Counted from the first letter of the stretch, positions 1 through 9,812 are shown. The stretch is 64,000 nt of DNA from JBATTK01 sp049670505 (GCA_049670505.1 JBATTK010000050.1:56386-120385), one strand, 5' to 3'. The notes: a model not told the origin generated them from the sequence alone. Numbers and translations are program-made.

Positions 1-73
1 TTGAACTAACTACTATACGGCTATTTTCAAGAGATTTGTACTATAAAATTTTACAATCTTAAAAACAGGTACG

Positions 74-472
74 ATGAAAACAAAGCATTTAAGAGTAAAC
101 CAGTTATCTGCCCATACCTACCAAAAATACCTTTCTTATTTAGAGGCTATGGACAATAAAGATATAGAAACCTATGGAACGTTTCTGGCGGAAAATGTGG
201 AAATGTGGTTGAATAACCATCCCTTTGGCAAGGGAAAGGATGTAATTTTAAAAGGTCTTGAAGAATACTGGCAGAGTTTCGCTACTATAGAGCACGACTT
301 GACAAACATTTATGGAACCGACAAAAACTTTGTCCTTGAAGCGCAAAACCACTATAAACGACACGATGGAGAGTTAGCAACGATCAAAGCCGTTGCCTTT
401 ACCGATATGGACGACATGGGAAAAGTAAGGTCCGTTAGACTTTATATGGATATGGCACCCGTATTCGAGTAA
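74..472 (+). CDS. NTF2-like (SnoaL-like) small protein
   Basis: The product is 132 residues with no signal peptide or membrane segment. An N-terminal helix containing YLEAMDNKDIETY is followed by AENVEMW and GKGKDVI, then strands ending in VRSVRLYMDMAPVF. This is the usual layout of NTF2/SnoaL-like proteins, in which a cone-shaped pocket binds a small ligand or acts as an isomerase or hydrolase. No catalytic residue can be assigned, so the substrate is unknown. The gene stands alone, starts at ATG and is followed by a good terminator hairpin at 494-541. The fold assignment is fairly safe; any enzymatic role would be a guess. Confidence 0.65.
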   Translation: MKTKHLRVNQLSAHTYQKYLSYLEAMDNKDIETYGTFLAENVEMWLNNHPFGKGKDVILKGLEEYWQSFATIEHDLTNIYGTDKNFVLEAQNHYKRHDGELATIKAVAFTDMDDMGKVRSVRLYMDMAPVFE

Positions 473-493
473 AAAGGTCATACAACAACTGTA

Positions 494-541
494 AAGGCAA
501 TAGCGGTTTGGGAACAACCTTAAAATCGCTATTGCTTTTTA
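494..541 (+). terminator. Rho-independent terminator after the NTF2-like gene
   Basis: GCAATAGCG at 497-505 pairs with CGCTATTGC at 527-535. The stem can be extended inward by GTTT/AAAT pairing and outward by AAG/TTT. It is followed by a run of T residues (536-541 and on). It lies 22 nt after the stop codon of the upstream gene. Confidence 0.75.
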
Positions 542-622
542 TTTATTATATTTCTAAATGAGCAGTGGTCGAGCGTAATTCCTAACCGCAATTGTACAAA
601 CCGCTATTGGTATTGAGAAAAA

Positions 623-1189
623 ATGATGCCTATGACAATAAAATACTTCACCCATAGAGAAGATTGGAGGCACTGGCTTAAGGAAAATTTCGATACGACG
701 GACGAGATTTGGCTGGAATACCCTAAAAAAACATCTGGAAAACCCCGAATCGAATATAATAATGCGGTTGAGGAAGCATTGTGTTTCGGTTGGATCGATA
801 GTACCGTAAAATCGTTAAATAAAAATACCACTATTCAACGTTTTACCAAGAGAAGAAAAAACTCCACTTTTTCCCAAGCCAATAAGGAAAGGTTAAAATG
901 GTTATTTGAAAATGATATGCTACACCATTCCATAAAAGCACAGGTGCACGGTATTATTAACGAAGAATTTATTTTCCCTGAAGATATCATTGCTACCCTA
1001 AAAGAGGATAATAAAGTATGGGACAATTATCAAAAGCTTTCGGATTCATACAAACGAATTAGAGTTGCCTATATTGAAAGCGCAAGAAAAAGACCGGATG
1101 AATTTAACAAGAGACTTAATAATTTTCGGGCCAAGACACGAGACAAAAAGTTGATAAAAGGATTTGGGGGAATCAATAAATACTATTAA
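623..1189 (+). CDS. YdeI/OmpD-associated family protein
   Basis: The 188-residue product has the hallmarks of the YdeI (OmpD-associated) family: an early WLKENF segment, then EIWLEYPKKTSGK, the core EEALCFGWIDSTVK, FTKRRKNSTFSQANKER, and a C-terminal lysine/arginine-rich helix. Members are cytoplasmic proteins of unclear biochemistry; some have been linked to stress or antimicrobial-peptide resistance. Three possible ATG starts are close together (MMPM); the second or third methionine could be the true one. The gene is monocistronic by spacing. Family assignment is firm, function is not. Confidence 0.8.
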   Translation: MMPMTIKYFTHREDWRHWLKENFDTTDEIWLEYPKKTSGKPRIEYNNAVEEALCFGWIDSTVKSLNKNTTIQRFTKRRKNSTFSQANKERLKWLFENDMLHHSIKAQVHGIINEEFIFPEDIIATLKEDNKVWDNYQKLSDSYKRIRVAYIESARKRPDEFNKRLNNFRAKTRDKKLIKGFGGINKYY

Positions 1190-1244
1190 AACCAAGGTAG
1201 CCAACAATATACATTTTAAGTAAACATCTTAAAAACAACTAGCA

Positions 1245-2078
1245 TTGACCAACAAGGTCGTTCATACTACATTTGGAAAACTGGAGTATAGCCTTCTCGG
1301 AGAAGGACAACCCATCCTGTTTGTTCATGGTGGCCATTCCAACGCTCATGAGCGACTCTCGCATAAGGGATTTGATCCTGACAAGTATCAACTGATCACA
1401 CCTTCCCGTCCCGGGTATGGAAAGACGCCCTTAAAACAAAATGAAACAGCTCGTAAAGCAGCTGATCTATTAAAGGGATTGCTAGACGAAATCAATATAG
1501 ACAAAGTAGTCGTCTACGGAGTATCCGCAGGCGGCCTTACCGCAATTGAGTTGGCCGCCAATCATCCGGAGCGGGTTCAAAAGCTGGTCTTGGCGTCCGC
1601 TATCTCCAAAAAATGGCTTACTAAAGATCATAAGACCTACAAAACGGCCCAGGTACTATTTAATCCAAACTTTCAAAAGCTTACTTGGGGTGCAATACGT
1701 CTTTTATTGCGTATAGCACCTGTAACGACTGCTAAGAGCTTTTATCAACAATTTTCAAAAAAACCAAACCCGAATATTCCGATCAGTGATACAAAAGAGC
1801 TGATCAGTGCTTTAAAGTTTTATGATTCGGGCCAAGGTTTTATCAATGATCTGGAACAAACGCCAAGTGATAGCAGCTTAGAAAAAGTCATATGCAGTAC
1901 ATTCATTGTTCATAGTCATTATGATAACAGCGTTCCTGTGGCGCATGCCGAACATGCCCATCAAAAAATTGAAAATTCGGAGTTACTCATCCTCAAAAAC
2001 GACTGGGGCCATTTATTTTGGATAGGAGAAGATTCAGATGTCGCAATACGTAAAATAATAGCTTTTATCGAAAAATAA
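1245..2078 (+). CDS. Alpha/beta-fold hydrolase
   Basis: A 277-residue alpha/beta hydrolase. After the first strands the oxyanion segment LFVHGGHSNAH appears, then the nucleophile elbow GVSAGG (the G-x-S-x-G motif, Ser near residue 95), a variable cap, and the C-terminal acid/histidine part FIVHSHYDNSVPVAHAEHAH and NDWGHLFW, giving a complete Ser-Asp-His triad. No signal peptide, so cytoplasmic. The substrate (ester, lactone or similar) cannot be told from sequence. The predicted start is TTG at 1245, which puts the first beta strand (VVHTTFGKLEYSLLG) at the N-terminus as expected; no in-frame ATG lies close by. Confidence 0.8.
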   Translation: MTNKVVHTTFGKLEYSLLGEGQPILFVHGGHSNAHERLSHKGFDPDKYQLITPSRPGYGKTPLKQNETARKAADLLKGLLDEINIDKVVVYGVSAGGLTAIELAANHPERVQKLVLASAISKKWLTKDHKTYKTAQVLFNPNFQKLTWGAIRLLLRIAPVTTAKSFYQQFSKKPNPNIPISDTKELISALKFYDSGQGFINDLEQTPSDSSLEKVICSTFIVHSHYDNSVPVAHAEHAHQKIENSELLILKNDWGHLFWIGEDSDVAIRKIIAFIEK

Positions 2079-2229
2079 AATTTGGATACCCCATATACTA
2101 AAAGACCGCGTACGCAACACTCCCCTTATTGTTTTTATGCCTACATTACGGAACGAAAGAAGAGCAAATTCTAATCTTTCATTATGCTTATCATATATTT
2201 AACCAGAAGAAAATTCATTCTTATATCAA

Positions 2230-3399
2230 ATGAAAAGAACCATAACACTCTTATTGGCCTTGATCATAAGTTCAATTTTATTCGGCCAAAAACCAAGGGC
2301 CAGGGATTTAGGGATTCCATTCAATGGAACGACGGGTAAGTTTAACACCATAACCGATGTAAAAGGTGTAGAAGTCGGTTACAGTACCATAATTTCCGGA
2401 AAAGGGAAAAATTTTTTGGGCAAGGGTCCGGTAAGGACCGGTGTAACCGCCATTTTTCCGAGAGGCAAAAAATATAGCCCTGTGTATGCCAATTGGTATA
2501 GCCTCAACGGTAATGGAGAAATGACCGGTACCACTTGGGTAACGGAATCAGGTTTTTTGGAAACCCCTATTATGATAACGAATACGAACAGTGTTGGAAT
2601 TGTGCGTGACGCCGTTTTAAAATGGTATGTGGATACGGATTGGTACAAGGGAGAAAAATTATGGTATACATATCCGGTCGTGGGAGAAACGTACGATGGG
2701 ATTTTGAACGATATCTATGGTTTTCATGTTAAGGAGGAACATGTTTTGGAAGCGATCAACGATGCAAAAACGGGAAGCATAGAAGAGGGAAACGTCGGTG
2801 GGGGAACGGGAATGATGTGCCTAGGCTTCAAAGGAGGTACGGGAACGGCTTCAAGAGTAGTCAAATTAGGTGATTCCACATATACGGTAGGGGCTTTGGT
2901 ACAATCCAACTTTGGTGCCAAGAGAAATTTAACCATTGCAGGGGTTCCCGTAGGCAAAGAATTGAAAGACACCTTAAATTATAAAATTGAAGGGTATCCA
3001 GAATCGAACCGACAAGAAGGAGACGGTTCAATTATTGTAGTGCTGGCAACGGATGTTCCGCTATTGCCACATCAATTAAAAAGAATTGCCCAAAGAATTC
3101 CTTTGGGAATCGGATTGGTCGGTGGTAGGGGAAGTAATGGTTCCGGAGATATATTCATTGCCTTTTCTACCGCTAATGAGCAGGCCTTTAAAAGAAAAGA
3201 AATAGCAACTGTACAATCATTTCCCAATGACTATTTGCTGCCATTTTTTGAGGCGACGGTACAATCCGTAGAAGAAGCTATTATCAATGCCATGGTAGCA
3301 GCGGAGACCATGGAAGGCATTCATGGGAATACGGCATATGCAATTCCCCATGATCTGCTGATCGAAACTATGAAAAAGTATAACCGACTGGAAGAGTAA
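2230..3399 (+). CDS. P1 family (DmpA-like) aminopeptidase, exported
   Basis: A 389-residue protein that begins with a signal peptide (MKRTITLLLALIISSILFGQ) and continues with the P1/DmpA peptidase fold: DLGIPFNG, the glycine-rich EEGNVGGGTGMMC, GFKGGTGTASR, and the stretch EGDGSIIVVLATDVPL. In this family the precursor cleaves itself between Gly and Ser, and the new N-terminal Ser is the nucleophile; here that is Gly266-Ser267. Family members release N-terminal residues from peptides, including D- or beta-amino acids. The signal peptide places it in the periplasm or outside. It is convergent with rpsA, with a 261-nt gap. Confidence 0.85.
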   Translation: MKRTITLLLALIISSILFGQKPRARDLGIPFNGTTGKFNTITDVKGVEVGYSTIISGKGKNFLGKGPVRTGVTAIFPRGKKYSPVYANWYSLNGNGEMTGTTWVTESGFLETPIMITNTNSVGIVRDAVLKWYVDTDWYKGEKLWYTYPVVGETYDGILNDIYGFHVKEEHVLEAINDAKTGSIEEGNVGGGTGMMCLGFKGGTGTASRVVKLGDSTYTVGALVQSNFGAKRNLTIAGVPVGKELKDTLNYKIEGYPESNRQEGDGSIIVVLATDVPLLPHQLKRIAQRIPLGIGLVGGRGSNGSGDIFIAFSTANEQAFKRKEIATVQSFPNDYLLPFFEATVQSVEEAIINAMVAAETMEGIHGNTAYAIPHDLLIETMKKYNRLEE

Positions 3400-3590
3400 G
3401 GCCGAAAGACGAAAGATGATGTATGCCAAGCCTACCGAAAAATTCTACCGAACCTAAATCGGAGAGAAAATCACCACTTACAACCCTACTTTGCATATGC
3501 ATGTTCCAAGATAGTATCCACAAAGTCCTGCTCTGGAAACACTATCGATAAAGACCTCCATCACCTCTCAAAAAAGGCAGAAAGGGCTAT

Positions 3591-3622
3591 AAAAAAAGCC
3601 CTGACTGTATCGTCAGGGCTTT
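3591..3622 (-). terminator. Rho-independent terminator of rpsA
   Basis: On the minus strand AAAGCCCTGA (from 3622-3613) pairs with TCAGGGCTTT (from 3604-3595) around an 8-nt loop, and the stem runs straight into seven T residues (A-run at 3591-3597 on the plus strand). It lies 39 nt past the rpsA stop codon. Confidence 0.9.
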
Positions 3623-3660
3623 GGATTCCTCTACAAACAGGAATACTATCTTATGGAAAC

Positions 3661-5502
3661 TTATTTCTTCTTTTTGGAGCCAGCTTCCATTTTTTCCTTC
3701 AACGCCTGTAATTGCTCATTGGCATCACCAAGGGTTGGCTTGGCCTCATCTCCGCCAGCGGCTTTCTTCTTGGCCGCAGTTCTTACATTACGCTGCTCTT
3801 CTTCTCTAAAGATGGCCGTATGACTGGCAACAACTCGCTTGAATTCCTTGTTGAACTCAATAATCTTGAATTCTGCCTCTTCACCTTTACCAACTTTCTT
3901 CCCATCTTCTTTTTCCAAATGACGTTGTGGTATAAAACCGGTAACATCCTCATTGAAATCGATAGTAGCGCCTTTATCCACAATTTCGGTTATAGCAGCT
4001 TTGTGAACGGTGCCTACGGCAAATTCTTTCTCATACTTGTCCCAAGGGTTATCCGTGGTCTGCTTGTGGCCCAAACTTAATTTACGACCGTCCACATCCA
4101 GTTCCAATACCTCTACCTCCAGTATATCGCCTACGGTTACGAACTCTGATGGATGCTTCACTTTTTTGGTCCAGGATAAATCGGAGATATAAATCAACCC
4201 GTCAATACCCTCTTCCAATTCTACGAAAACACCAAAATTGGTAAAGTTCCGTACAATTCCTTTATGTCTGGAACCTACAGGATATTTAGTAGTGATATCG
4301 GTCCATGGATCTGGAGTGGATTGCTTAATGCCCAAGGACATTTTACGATCCTCTCTATCCAAGGTCAAAACAACCGCTTCTACCTCATCCCCTACTTTAA
4401 CAAAATCCTGTGCTGAACGCAAATGCGTGGACCAGGACATTTCGGAAACGTGAATCAATCCTTCCACACCTTCGGCTACTTCTATAAAAGCACCGTAATC
4501 CGCTATAACGACAACTTTGCCCTTAACCTTGTCCCCTATCTTGATCTCGTCGCTCAATGCATCCCATGGATGTTTGGACAATTGTTTCAATCCTAATTGG
4601 ATCCTAGATTTATTATCGTCAAAATCAAGGATAACTACGTTCAATTTCTGATCTAGTTCAACAACCTCATTAGGGTGGTTGATTCTGCTCCAAGAAAGAT
4701 CGGTAATATGAACCAGTCCATCCACACCGCCAAGATCGATAAAGACACCATAGGAAGTGATGTTTTTCACTACACCTTCCAATACCTGTCCTTTTTCCAA
4801 CTGGCTAATGATCTCTTTCTTCTGTTCTTCAATATCCGCTTCGATCAATGCTTTATGGGAAACTACTACGTTTTTGAATTCATGGTTAATTTTCACCACC
4901 TTGAATTCCATGGTCTTTCCTACATACTGATCGTAATCACGGATAGGCTTCACATCTATCTGCGAACCTGGCAAGAAAGCCTCGATGCCAAAAACATCTA
5001 CGATCATTCCGCCTTTGGTTCTACATTTTACGAAACCGGTAACAACTTCTTCTTTATCATGGGCGGCATTGACCCTATCCCAGGCCATAATGGTTCTAGC
5101 CTTTCTGTGCGATAGTACCAACTGTCCGCTTTTATCTTCACGGATATCGATCAACACCTCTACCTTATCGCCAATCTTTAGATCCGGATTATAACGAAAT
5201 TCGTTCAGTGAAATGACACCTTCCGATTTTGCATTGATATCAATGATGGCCTCACGATCCGTTAAATATACTACGGTTCCTTCTACAACTTCTTCATCGG
5301 CGGTATCCACAAAGTTTTCCGCTACTAATGTTTCAAACTCCTTTAGTTTTGAGTCTTCTACGCGTTCAATGCCCTGTTCGTACTTTTCCCAATCAAAGCT
5401 TTCCAAAAATGCCGCTGGATCTTGTACCGGGGCCTCTACTTTTTTTTCTTTTATAGCTTCGGTAGTTTCTTCTACCGGAGCCGTTGTTTTTTCTTCAGCC
5501 AT
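3661..5502 (-). CDS. rpsA: 30S ribosomal protein S1
   Basis: A 613-residue protein made of six S1 (OB-fold) RNA-binding repeats, visible as recurrent blocks such as VKNITSYGVFIDLGGVDGLV, KVVVIADYGAFIEVAEGVEG and VRNFTNFGVFVELEEGIDG, each followed by a HVSEMSW/YISDLSW-type strand. S1 binds mRNA on the small subunit and helps unfold and load messages, which matters in Bacteroidetes where Shine-Dalgarno sites are scarce. The N-terminus carries an acidic, alanine/glutamate-rich extension (MAEEKTTAPVEETTEA) and the C-terminus a lysine tail. I chose the ATG at 5502 rather than the one at 5538 because MAEE is the usual start of flavobacterial S1. A consensus promoter lies at 5621-5650 and a terminator follows. 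Confidence 0.95.
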   Translation of the reverse strand: MAEEKTTAPVEETTEAIKEKKVEAPVQDPAAFLESFDWEKYEQGIERVEDSKLKEFETLVAENFVDTADEEVVEGTVVYLTDREAIIDINAKSEGVISLNEFRYNPDLKIGDKVEVLIDIREDKSGQLVLSHRKARTIMAWDRVNAAHDKEEVVTGFVKCRTKGGMIVDVFGIEAFLPGSQIDVKPIRDYDQYVGKTMEFKVVKINHEFKNVVVSHKALIEADIEEQKKEIISQLEKGQVLEGVVKNITSYGVFIDLGGVDGLVHITDLSWSRINHPNEVVELDQKLNVVILDFDDNKSRIQLGLKQLSKHPWDALSDEIKIGDKVKGKVVVIADYGAFIEVAEGVEGLIHVSEMSWSTHLRSAQDFVKVGDEVEAVVLTLDREDRKMSLGIKQSTPDPWTDITTKYPVGSRHKGIVRNFTNFGVFVELEEGIDGLIYISDLSWTKKVKHPSEFVTVGDILEVEVLELDVDGRKLSLGHKQTTDNPWDKYEKEFAVGTVHKAAITEIVDKGATIDFNEDVTGFIPQRHLEKEDGKKVGKGEEAEFKIIEFNKEFKRVVASHTAIFREEEQRNVRTAAKKKAAGGDEAKPTLGDANEQLQALKEKMEAGSKKKK

Positions 5503-5620
5503 TTGCTGATTATTAATTTGTATTCCCTGGTTGTACAAGAGTTAAACAATCACCAAAGGAAGCTATTATTTTTTTATTTTCAGTTTCCCCTTTTCTCTTG
5601 ATTTTTTGTTAAAAGGAGTG

Positions 5621-5650
5621 CAAAAATACGATTAAAAATCGGTTTTACAA
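5621..5650 (-). promoter_or_regulatory. Bacteroidetes-type promoter of rpsA
   Basis: On the minus strand a TTG (from 5650-5648) is separated by 19 nt from TATTTTTG (from 5628-5621). This exactly matches the published Bacteroidetes sigma-ABfr consensus (-33 TTG, -7 TAnnTTTG). It leaves a leader of roughly 110 nt before the rpsA ATG. Confidence 0.7.
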
Positions 5651-5763
5651 ATCTTAAGGCCAGAAGGTTAGAAGCATCTTTGGTATTTTATGGATTTCAG
5701 GCCTAAATCCTTGGATAATTTGTATCTTGACCCCATAAAATATTAACCATTAAAAATATAATT

Positions 5764-6144
5764 ATGAGTGTTAAAGCAAAATACCAAGGGGTTCTGAACC
5801 TTGGCGAGCAATTAGGGATAAAAGATGGAAACGTTACCGAGGAAGGTGGGGTCTTAAAAATAAAAGGAGTGGCCGATACACCCTCTGAAAATGATTTGAT
5901 ATGGGATAAGATAAAGGAACTTGGAGGTGAAAACGCTTCGGATATCAAAGCGAATATTACGGTGGCCGACGATTCCGTATATCACAGGCACGTAGTAAAA
6001 AGTGGGGAATCCCTAAGCAAGATTGCCAAGCACTACTACGGTGATATGATGAAATACAAACAGATTTTTGATGCCAATACCAATATTCTAAGCAATCCGG
6101 ATGTGATACATCCCGATCAGGTTTTGGTCATTCCAAATCCGTAG
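5764..6144 (+). CDS. LysM domain protein, Kbp/YgaU-like
   Basis: A 126-residue cytoplasmic protein with two parts: residues 1-70 resemble a BON-like domain (NVTEEGGVLKIKGVADTPSE, then DIKANITV), and residues 77-125 are a LysM domain (HVVKSGESLSKIAKHYYGD through HPDQVLVIPNP). This architecture is that of Escherichia coli Kbp (YgaU), a cytoplasmic potassium-binding protein. There is no signal peptide, so a peptidoglycan-binding role for the LysM is unlikely. It is divergent from rpsA and convergent with cmk, with a shared terminator at 6181-6210. Potassium binding is inferred from architecture only. Confidence 0.8.
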   Translation: MSVKAKYQGVLNLGEQLGIKDGNVTEEGGVLKIKGVADTPSENDLIWDKIKELGGENASDIKANITVADDSVYHRHVVKSGESLSKIAKHYYGDMMKYKQIFDANTNILSNPDVIHPDQVLVIPNP

Positions 6145-6180
6145 TACAAAATACGCTCGTATCGAACAGATTTCGAACTT

Positions 6181-6210
6181 AAAAAGACCACCGAATCCGG
6201 TGGTCTTTTT
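6181..6210. terminator. Bidirectional terminator between the LysM gene and cmk
   Basis: AAAAAGACCACCG (6181-6193) pairs perfectly with CGGTGGTCTTTTT (6198-6210) around a 4-nt loop AATC. The T-rich arm on either strand makes it suited to stop transcription from both converging genes. Confidence 0.9.
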
Positions 6211-6269
6211 CTTTGCATATTAACCAAAGAATGTTGTATTGGGTTACTCGTTACCTATAACAACGTATT

Positions 6270-6310
6270 TGTCATAGCGAGGAAATAGCCCGCCCTCCGC
6301 GGGAATGACA
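6270..6310. repeat. GTCAT...ATGAC palindromic intergenic element
   Basis: The element runs from GTCAT (6271-6275) to ATGAC (6305-6309) and contains a G+C-rich core (GCCCGCCCTCCGCGGG) that stands out against the A+T-rich surroundings. It lies between the terminator at 6181 and the end of cmk. Short palindromes with these ends are common dispersed elements in several bacterial genomes; here only one copy of this version is visible. Confidence 0.45.
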
Positions 6311-6334
6311 TTTTAGTGGAAATAAGCCTGTTGA

Positions 6335-7027
6335 TTATTGCTTTTCAATGACCCTGATCGCATAGCCATGAATACGTTCAAACTGTTCTTTAAGGCCCAT
6401 ATCGCTATTATCGAATTCAATGGCATCATCGGCTTTCCGCAAGGGAGAAAACTCTCGGTGCGAGTCAATATAATCGCGTTCCTGCACATTCTTAAGCACT
6501 TCGGCATACGTTACTTTTTCCCCTTTGTCCAATAATTCCTTATAGCGTCTTGATGCCCTTGCTTCCGGTGAGGCGGTCATAAATATTTTTAATTCCGCAT
6601 CGGGGAACACTACGGTACCAATGTCCCTTCCATCCATTACGATTCCTTTTTCTTTTCCCATATTCTTCTGCATATCTACCAGTTTAAAACGTACCTGCTC
6701 AATGGCGGATACTTGGCTAACTTGTCTGGAAACCTTCAAGGTCCGTATCTCTTTCTCAACATTTTCATTATTGAGATACATTTCCGAAAACCCTAAATTT
6801 TCATTATGGACAAACTTTAATTGCACTTTGGGTAGTAATTGTATCAAGGCTCCCACATTATTCTGAGTACCTCCAACAAAACCGTTTCGCATGGCAAAAA
6901 GGGTTACGGCCCTATACATGGCGCCGGTATCCACATAAACATAGCCTAAGGCTTTGGCCAACTGTTTGGCAATAGTACTCTTTCCTGTGGAGGAGTACCC
7001 ATCAATGGCTATGGTTATTTTTTGCAT
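6335..7027 (-). CDS. cmk: Cytidylate kinase
   Basis: A 230-residue (d)CMP kinase that phosphorylates CMP and dCMP with ATP in pyrimidine nucleotide salvage and supply. The P-loop GYSSTGKST is at residues 9-17, followed by YVDTGAMYRA, the CMP-binding MDGRDIGTVVFPDA and the lid region ASPEARASRRY; length matches the bacterial family. It lies 117 nt downstream of lon in the same orientation and could be read from that transcript. A bidirectional terminator follows. Confidence 0.95.
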   Translation of the reverse strand: MQKITIAIDGYSSTGKSTIAKQLAKALGYVYVDTGAMYRAVTLFAMRNGFVGGTQNNVGALIQLLPKVQLKFVHNENLGFSEMYLNNENVEKEIRTLKVSRQVSQVSAIEQVRFKLVDMQKNMGKEKGIVMDGRDIGTVVFPDAELKIFMTASPEARASRRYKELLDKGEKVTYAEVLKNVQERDYIDSHREFSPLRKADDAIEFDNSDMGLKEQFERIHGYAIRVIEKQ

Positions 7028-7144
7028 CGGCTAAAATTAGGTAGAATACATTGGATAAAAAAAACGACAACCCCTAAAATACTAGAAAGCGCGATACGAA
7101 GCAATTGCAGTAAATTGCTCTGTTACCCTTCCCTTACTGAACAA

Positions 7145-9613
7145 TCAGAGCTTTTTTGCGTTCTTGACCTTCTGATCCAAGAGAGCGATAGCTATCACCT
7201 CGCTCATATCGGTCACATAATGAAAAGTAAGCCCTTTTAAGTATGCCTCCTTAATTTCCAGAATATCCTTTTTATTATCCTCACAGAGAATGATCTCTTT
7301 GATCCGTGCCCGTTTGGCAGCCAATATTTTCTCTTTTATCCCCCCTACCGGCAATACCTTGCCACGTAATGTAATTTCACCGGTCATGGCCAAACTTTTC
7401 TTCACCTTTTTCTGTGTAAACAAGGATACCAAGGAAGTAAGCATCGTTATTCCCGCACTTGGCCCGTCTTTGGGGGTGGCCCCTTCCGGTACATGGATAT
7501 GTACATTATAATTATCGAAAACCTCGGGTTCCAGACCAAAGTTTTCCGCATTGGATTTAATATATTCCATAGCAATAGTAGCAGATTCCTTCATCACCTT
7601 GCCCAAATTCCCGGTAATATTAAGGGCACCCTTCCCTTTGGAAAGGATAGATTCTATGAAAAGGATATCGCCCCCAACACTGGTCCATGCCAGGCCGGTA
7701 ACCACTCCCGCTACTTCATTATTTTCATATTTATCCCGTTCCATTCTAGCTGGTCCCAAAACCTTTTCTACATCTTCATGGGTAACCTTAATACGGTATT
7801 CTTCTTCTATGGCAATGGATTTTGCAGCATAGCGCACCATTTTGGCAATCTGTTTTTCCAATGACCGCACTCCGGATTCCCTGGTATATCCCTCTACGAT
7901 CTTTTCTAATTGCGGTTTCCCAATTTTTAAGTCTTTGGATGTAAGACCGTGTTCTTTCAATTGCTTGGGCAATAAATGTCGTTTGGCAATCTCCACTTTT
8001 TCCTCGATCGTATAACCGGTAACATTGATAATTTCCATACGGTCTCTCAACGCCGGTTGAATGGTAGAAAGGCTATTAGCGGTTGCGATGAACATAACTT
8101 TGGAAAGATCATATCCCATTTCCAGAAAGTTGTCGTGAAATTCATTGTTCTGCTCAGGATCCAATACTTCCAACATAGCCGAGGACGGATCGCCCTGATA
8201 ACTGCTGGAAAGCTTGTCAATTTCATCCAAAATAAACACCGGATTGGATTTACCTGCTTTTTTAAGACTTTGTATGATTCTTCCGGGCATGGCACCGATA
8301 TAGGTCTTACGATGTCCCCTAATTTCGGCCTCGTCCCGCAGACCTCCCAAGGAGATACGTACGTATTCCCTGCCCAATGCTTCTGCAACGGATTTTCCTA
8401 AAGAGGTCTTACCAACTCCCGGAGGGCCGTACAGGCAAAGTATAGGGGATTTCATATCATTTCGAAGTTTAAGCACGGCCAAGTACTCTATTATTCTTCT
8501 TTTTACATCTTCCAGACCGTAATGATCCCTGTCCAATATCTTTTGGGCCCTTTTTAAATCGAATTTATCCTTGGAAAATTCATTCCATGGCAAGTCCAAA
8601 AACAGGTCCAAATAATTTCGTTGTATGGAATACTCCGCCACCTGGGGATTCATGCGTTGCATTTTGGCCAGTTCCTTATCAAAATGTTCGGCAACTCTGG
8701 TATCCCATTTTTTCTTTTGGGCCTTTTGACGCATTTCATCAATTTCCTCATCATAGGAAACCCCACCCAGTTCTTCTTGGATGGTCTTCATTTGTTGGTG
8801 TAGGAAATACTCGCGTTGTTGTTGGTCCATATCGCTCCTGACCTTGGATTGAATATCTTTTTGCAACTCCAATTTTTGGAATTCCACGTTCATATATTTC
8901 AAGGTCGCCAGTGCCCGCTCTTTTAGATTTCCGATCTCCAAAAGCTCTTGTTTCTCCTTAACATCCAAGTTAAGGTTGGAGGAAACAAAATTGATGAGAA
9001 AAGAATTGCTTTGAATATTTTTTATAGCAAAGGAAGCCTCACTAGGAATGTTGGGATTATCCCTGATTATTTTTAGGGCCAAATCCTTAATAGACGCTAT
9101 GATAGCTAAAAACTCCTCACTATCCTGATCGGATCTTTCCTCCTTGGTCTCCCTAATAGTGGCGGTCATATAGGGTTTTTCCGTAAGGACTTCCGCGATT
9201 TCAAAACGCTTTTTCCCCTGAATGATTACGGTAGTATTACCATCGGGCATTTTCAACACCCTTAATATTCTTGCCACGGTACCCAGCGTATTAATATCCT
9301 TTACACTAGGATTTTCCGTTTCCTCATCCTTTTGGGATACTACCCCAATGACCTTGGACCCATTATTGGCGTCCTTTATTAGATTTATGGATTTATCCCT
9401 TCCTGCGGTAATCGGAATTACCACACCGGGAAACAACACCGTATTCCGTAAGGGTAAAATAGGAAGTGTATCCGGCAGGCCTTCGTTGTTCATTTCCTCT
9501 TCGTCCTCCGGAGTCATTAATGGAATAAGCTCAGCATCCTCATCAATTCCTTGTAGCGACATATTGTCAAAATTTGAAAATTTAGAATCTCCCATATATA
9601 TTGTGTCGGTCAT
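7145..9613 (-). CDS. lon: ATP-dependent protease Lon
   Basis: An 822-residue LonA protease. Order of domains: an acidic N-terminal extension (about 1-45), the substrate-binding LON domain starting LPILPLRNTVLFPGV, a coiled-coil linker, the AAA+ module with Walker A GPPGVGKTS and Walker B VFILDEIDK, and the proteolytic domain with the Ser-Lys dyad in KDGPSAGITM (Ser719) and GGIKEK (Lys762). It degrades misfolded and regulatory proteins in the cytoplasm. The gene is divergent from a sigma factor gene at 9813, sharing a 199-nt spacer; cmk follows it. Confidence 0.96.
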   Translation of the reverse strand: MTDTIYMGDSKFSNFDNMSLQGIDEDAELIPLMTPEDEEEMNNEGLPDTLPILPLRNTVLFPGVVIPITAGRDKSINLIKDANNGSKVIGVVSQKDEETENPSVKDINTLGTVARILRVLKMPDGNTTVIIQGKKRFEIAEVLTEKPYMTATIRETKEERSDQDSEEFLAIIASIKDLALKIIRDNPNIPSEASFAIKNIQSNSFLINFVSSNLNLDVKEKQELLEIGNLKERALATLKYMNVEFQKLELQKDIQSKVRSDMDQQQREYFLHQQMKTIQEELGGVSYDEEIDEMRQKAQKKKWDTRVAEHFDKELAKMQRMNPQVAEYSIQRNYLDLFLDLPWNEFSKDKFDLKRAQKILDRDHYGLEDVKRRIIEYLAVLKLRNDMKSPILCLYGPPGVGKTSLGKSVAEALGREYVRISLGGLRDEAEIRGHRKTYIGAMPGRIIQSLKKAGKSNPVFILDEIDKLSSSYQGDPSSAMLEVLDPEQNNEFHDNFLEMGYDLSKVMFIATANSLSTIQPALRDRMEIINVTGYTIEEKVEIAKRHLLPKQLKEHGLTSKDLKIGKPQLEKIVEGYTRESGVRSLEKQIAKMVRYAAKSIAIEEEYRIKVTHEDVEKVLGPARMERDKYENNEVAGVVTGLAWTSVGGDILFIESILSKGKGALNITGNLGKVMKESATIAMEYIKSNAENFGLEPEVFDNYNVHIHVPEGATPKDGPSAGITMLTSLVSLFTQKKVKKSLAMTGEITLRGKVLPVGGIKEKILAAKRARIKEIILCEDNKKDILEIKEAYLKGLTFHYVTDMSEVIAIALLDQKVKNAKKL

Positions 9614-9812
9614 TCTGTCATTAATAAACAGAAAACCATTTTTTATTTTATTCTACAATTGGCCCTGAAGCCCTATAAATATGGTTTGGGCAAGTGCGCA
9701 CGTACTTTTTTTATACTATTTGGTCAATTGTTGTGCCAATAGATACTAAAATTCTCATAAAAACTGTAACATTCTGTAAATTGGATCATCTCTAAAACAA
9801 ACCATTCACTTT

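Noticed and set aside
4675..5115. Plus-strand open frame inside rpsA
   Set aside because: It is a shadow of the rpsA coding sequence on the other strand, with no signal, domain or composition of its own. Similar shadow frames within lon, glgB, GH31 and lpd were dropped for the same reason.
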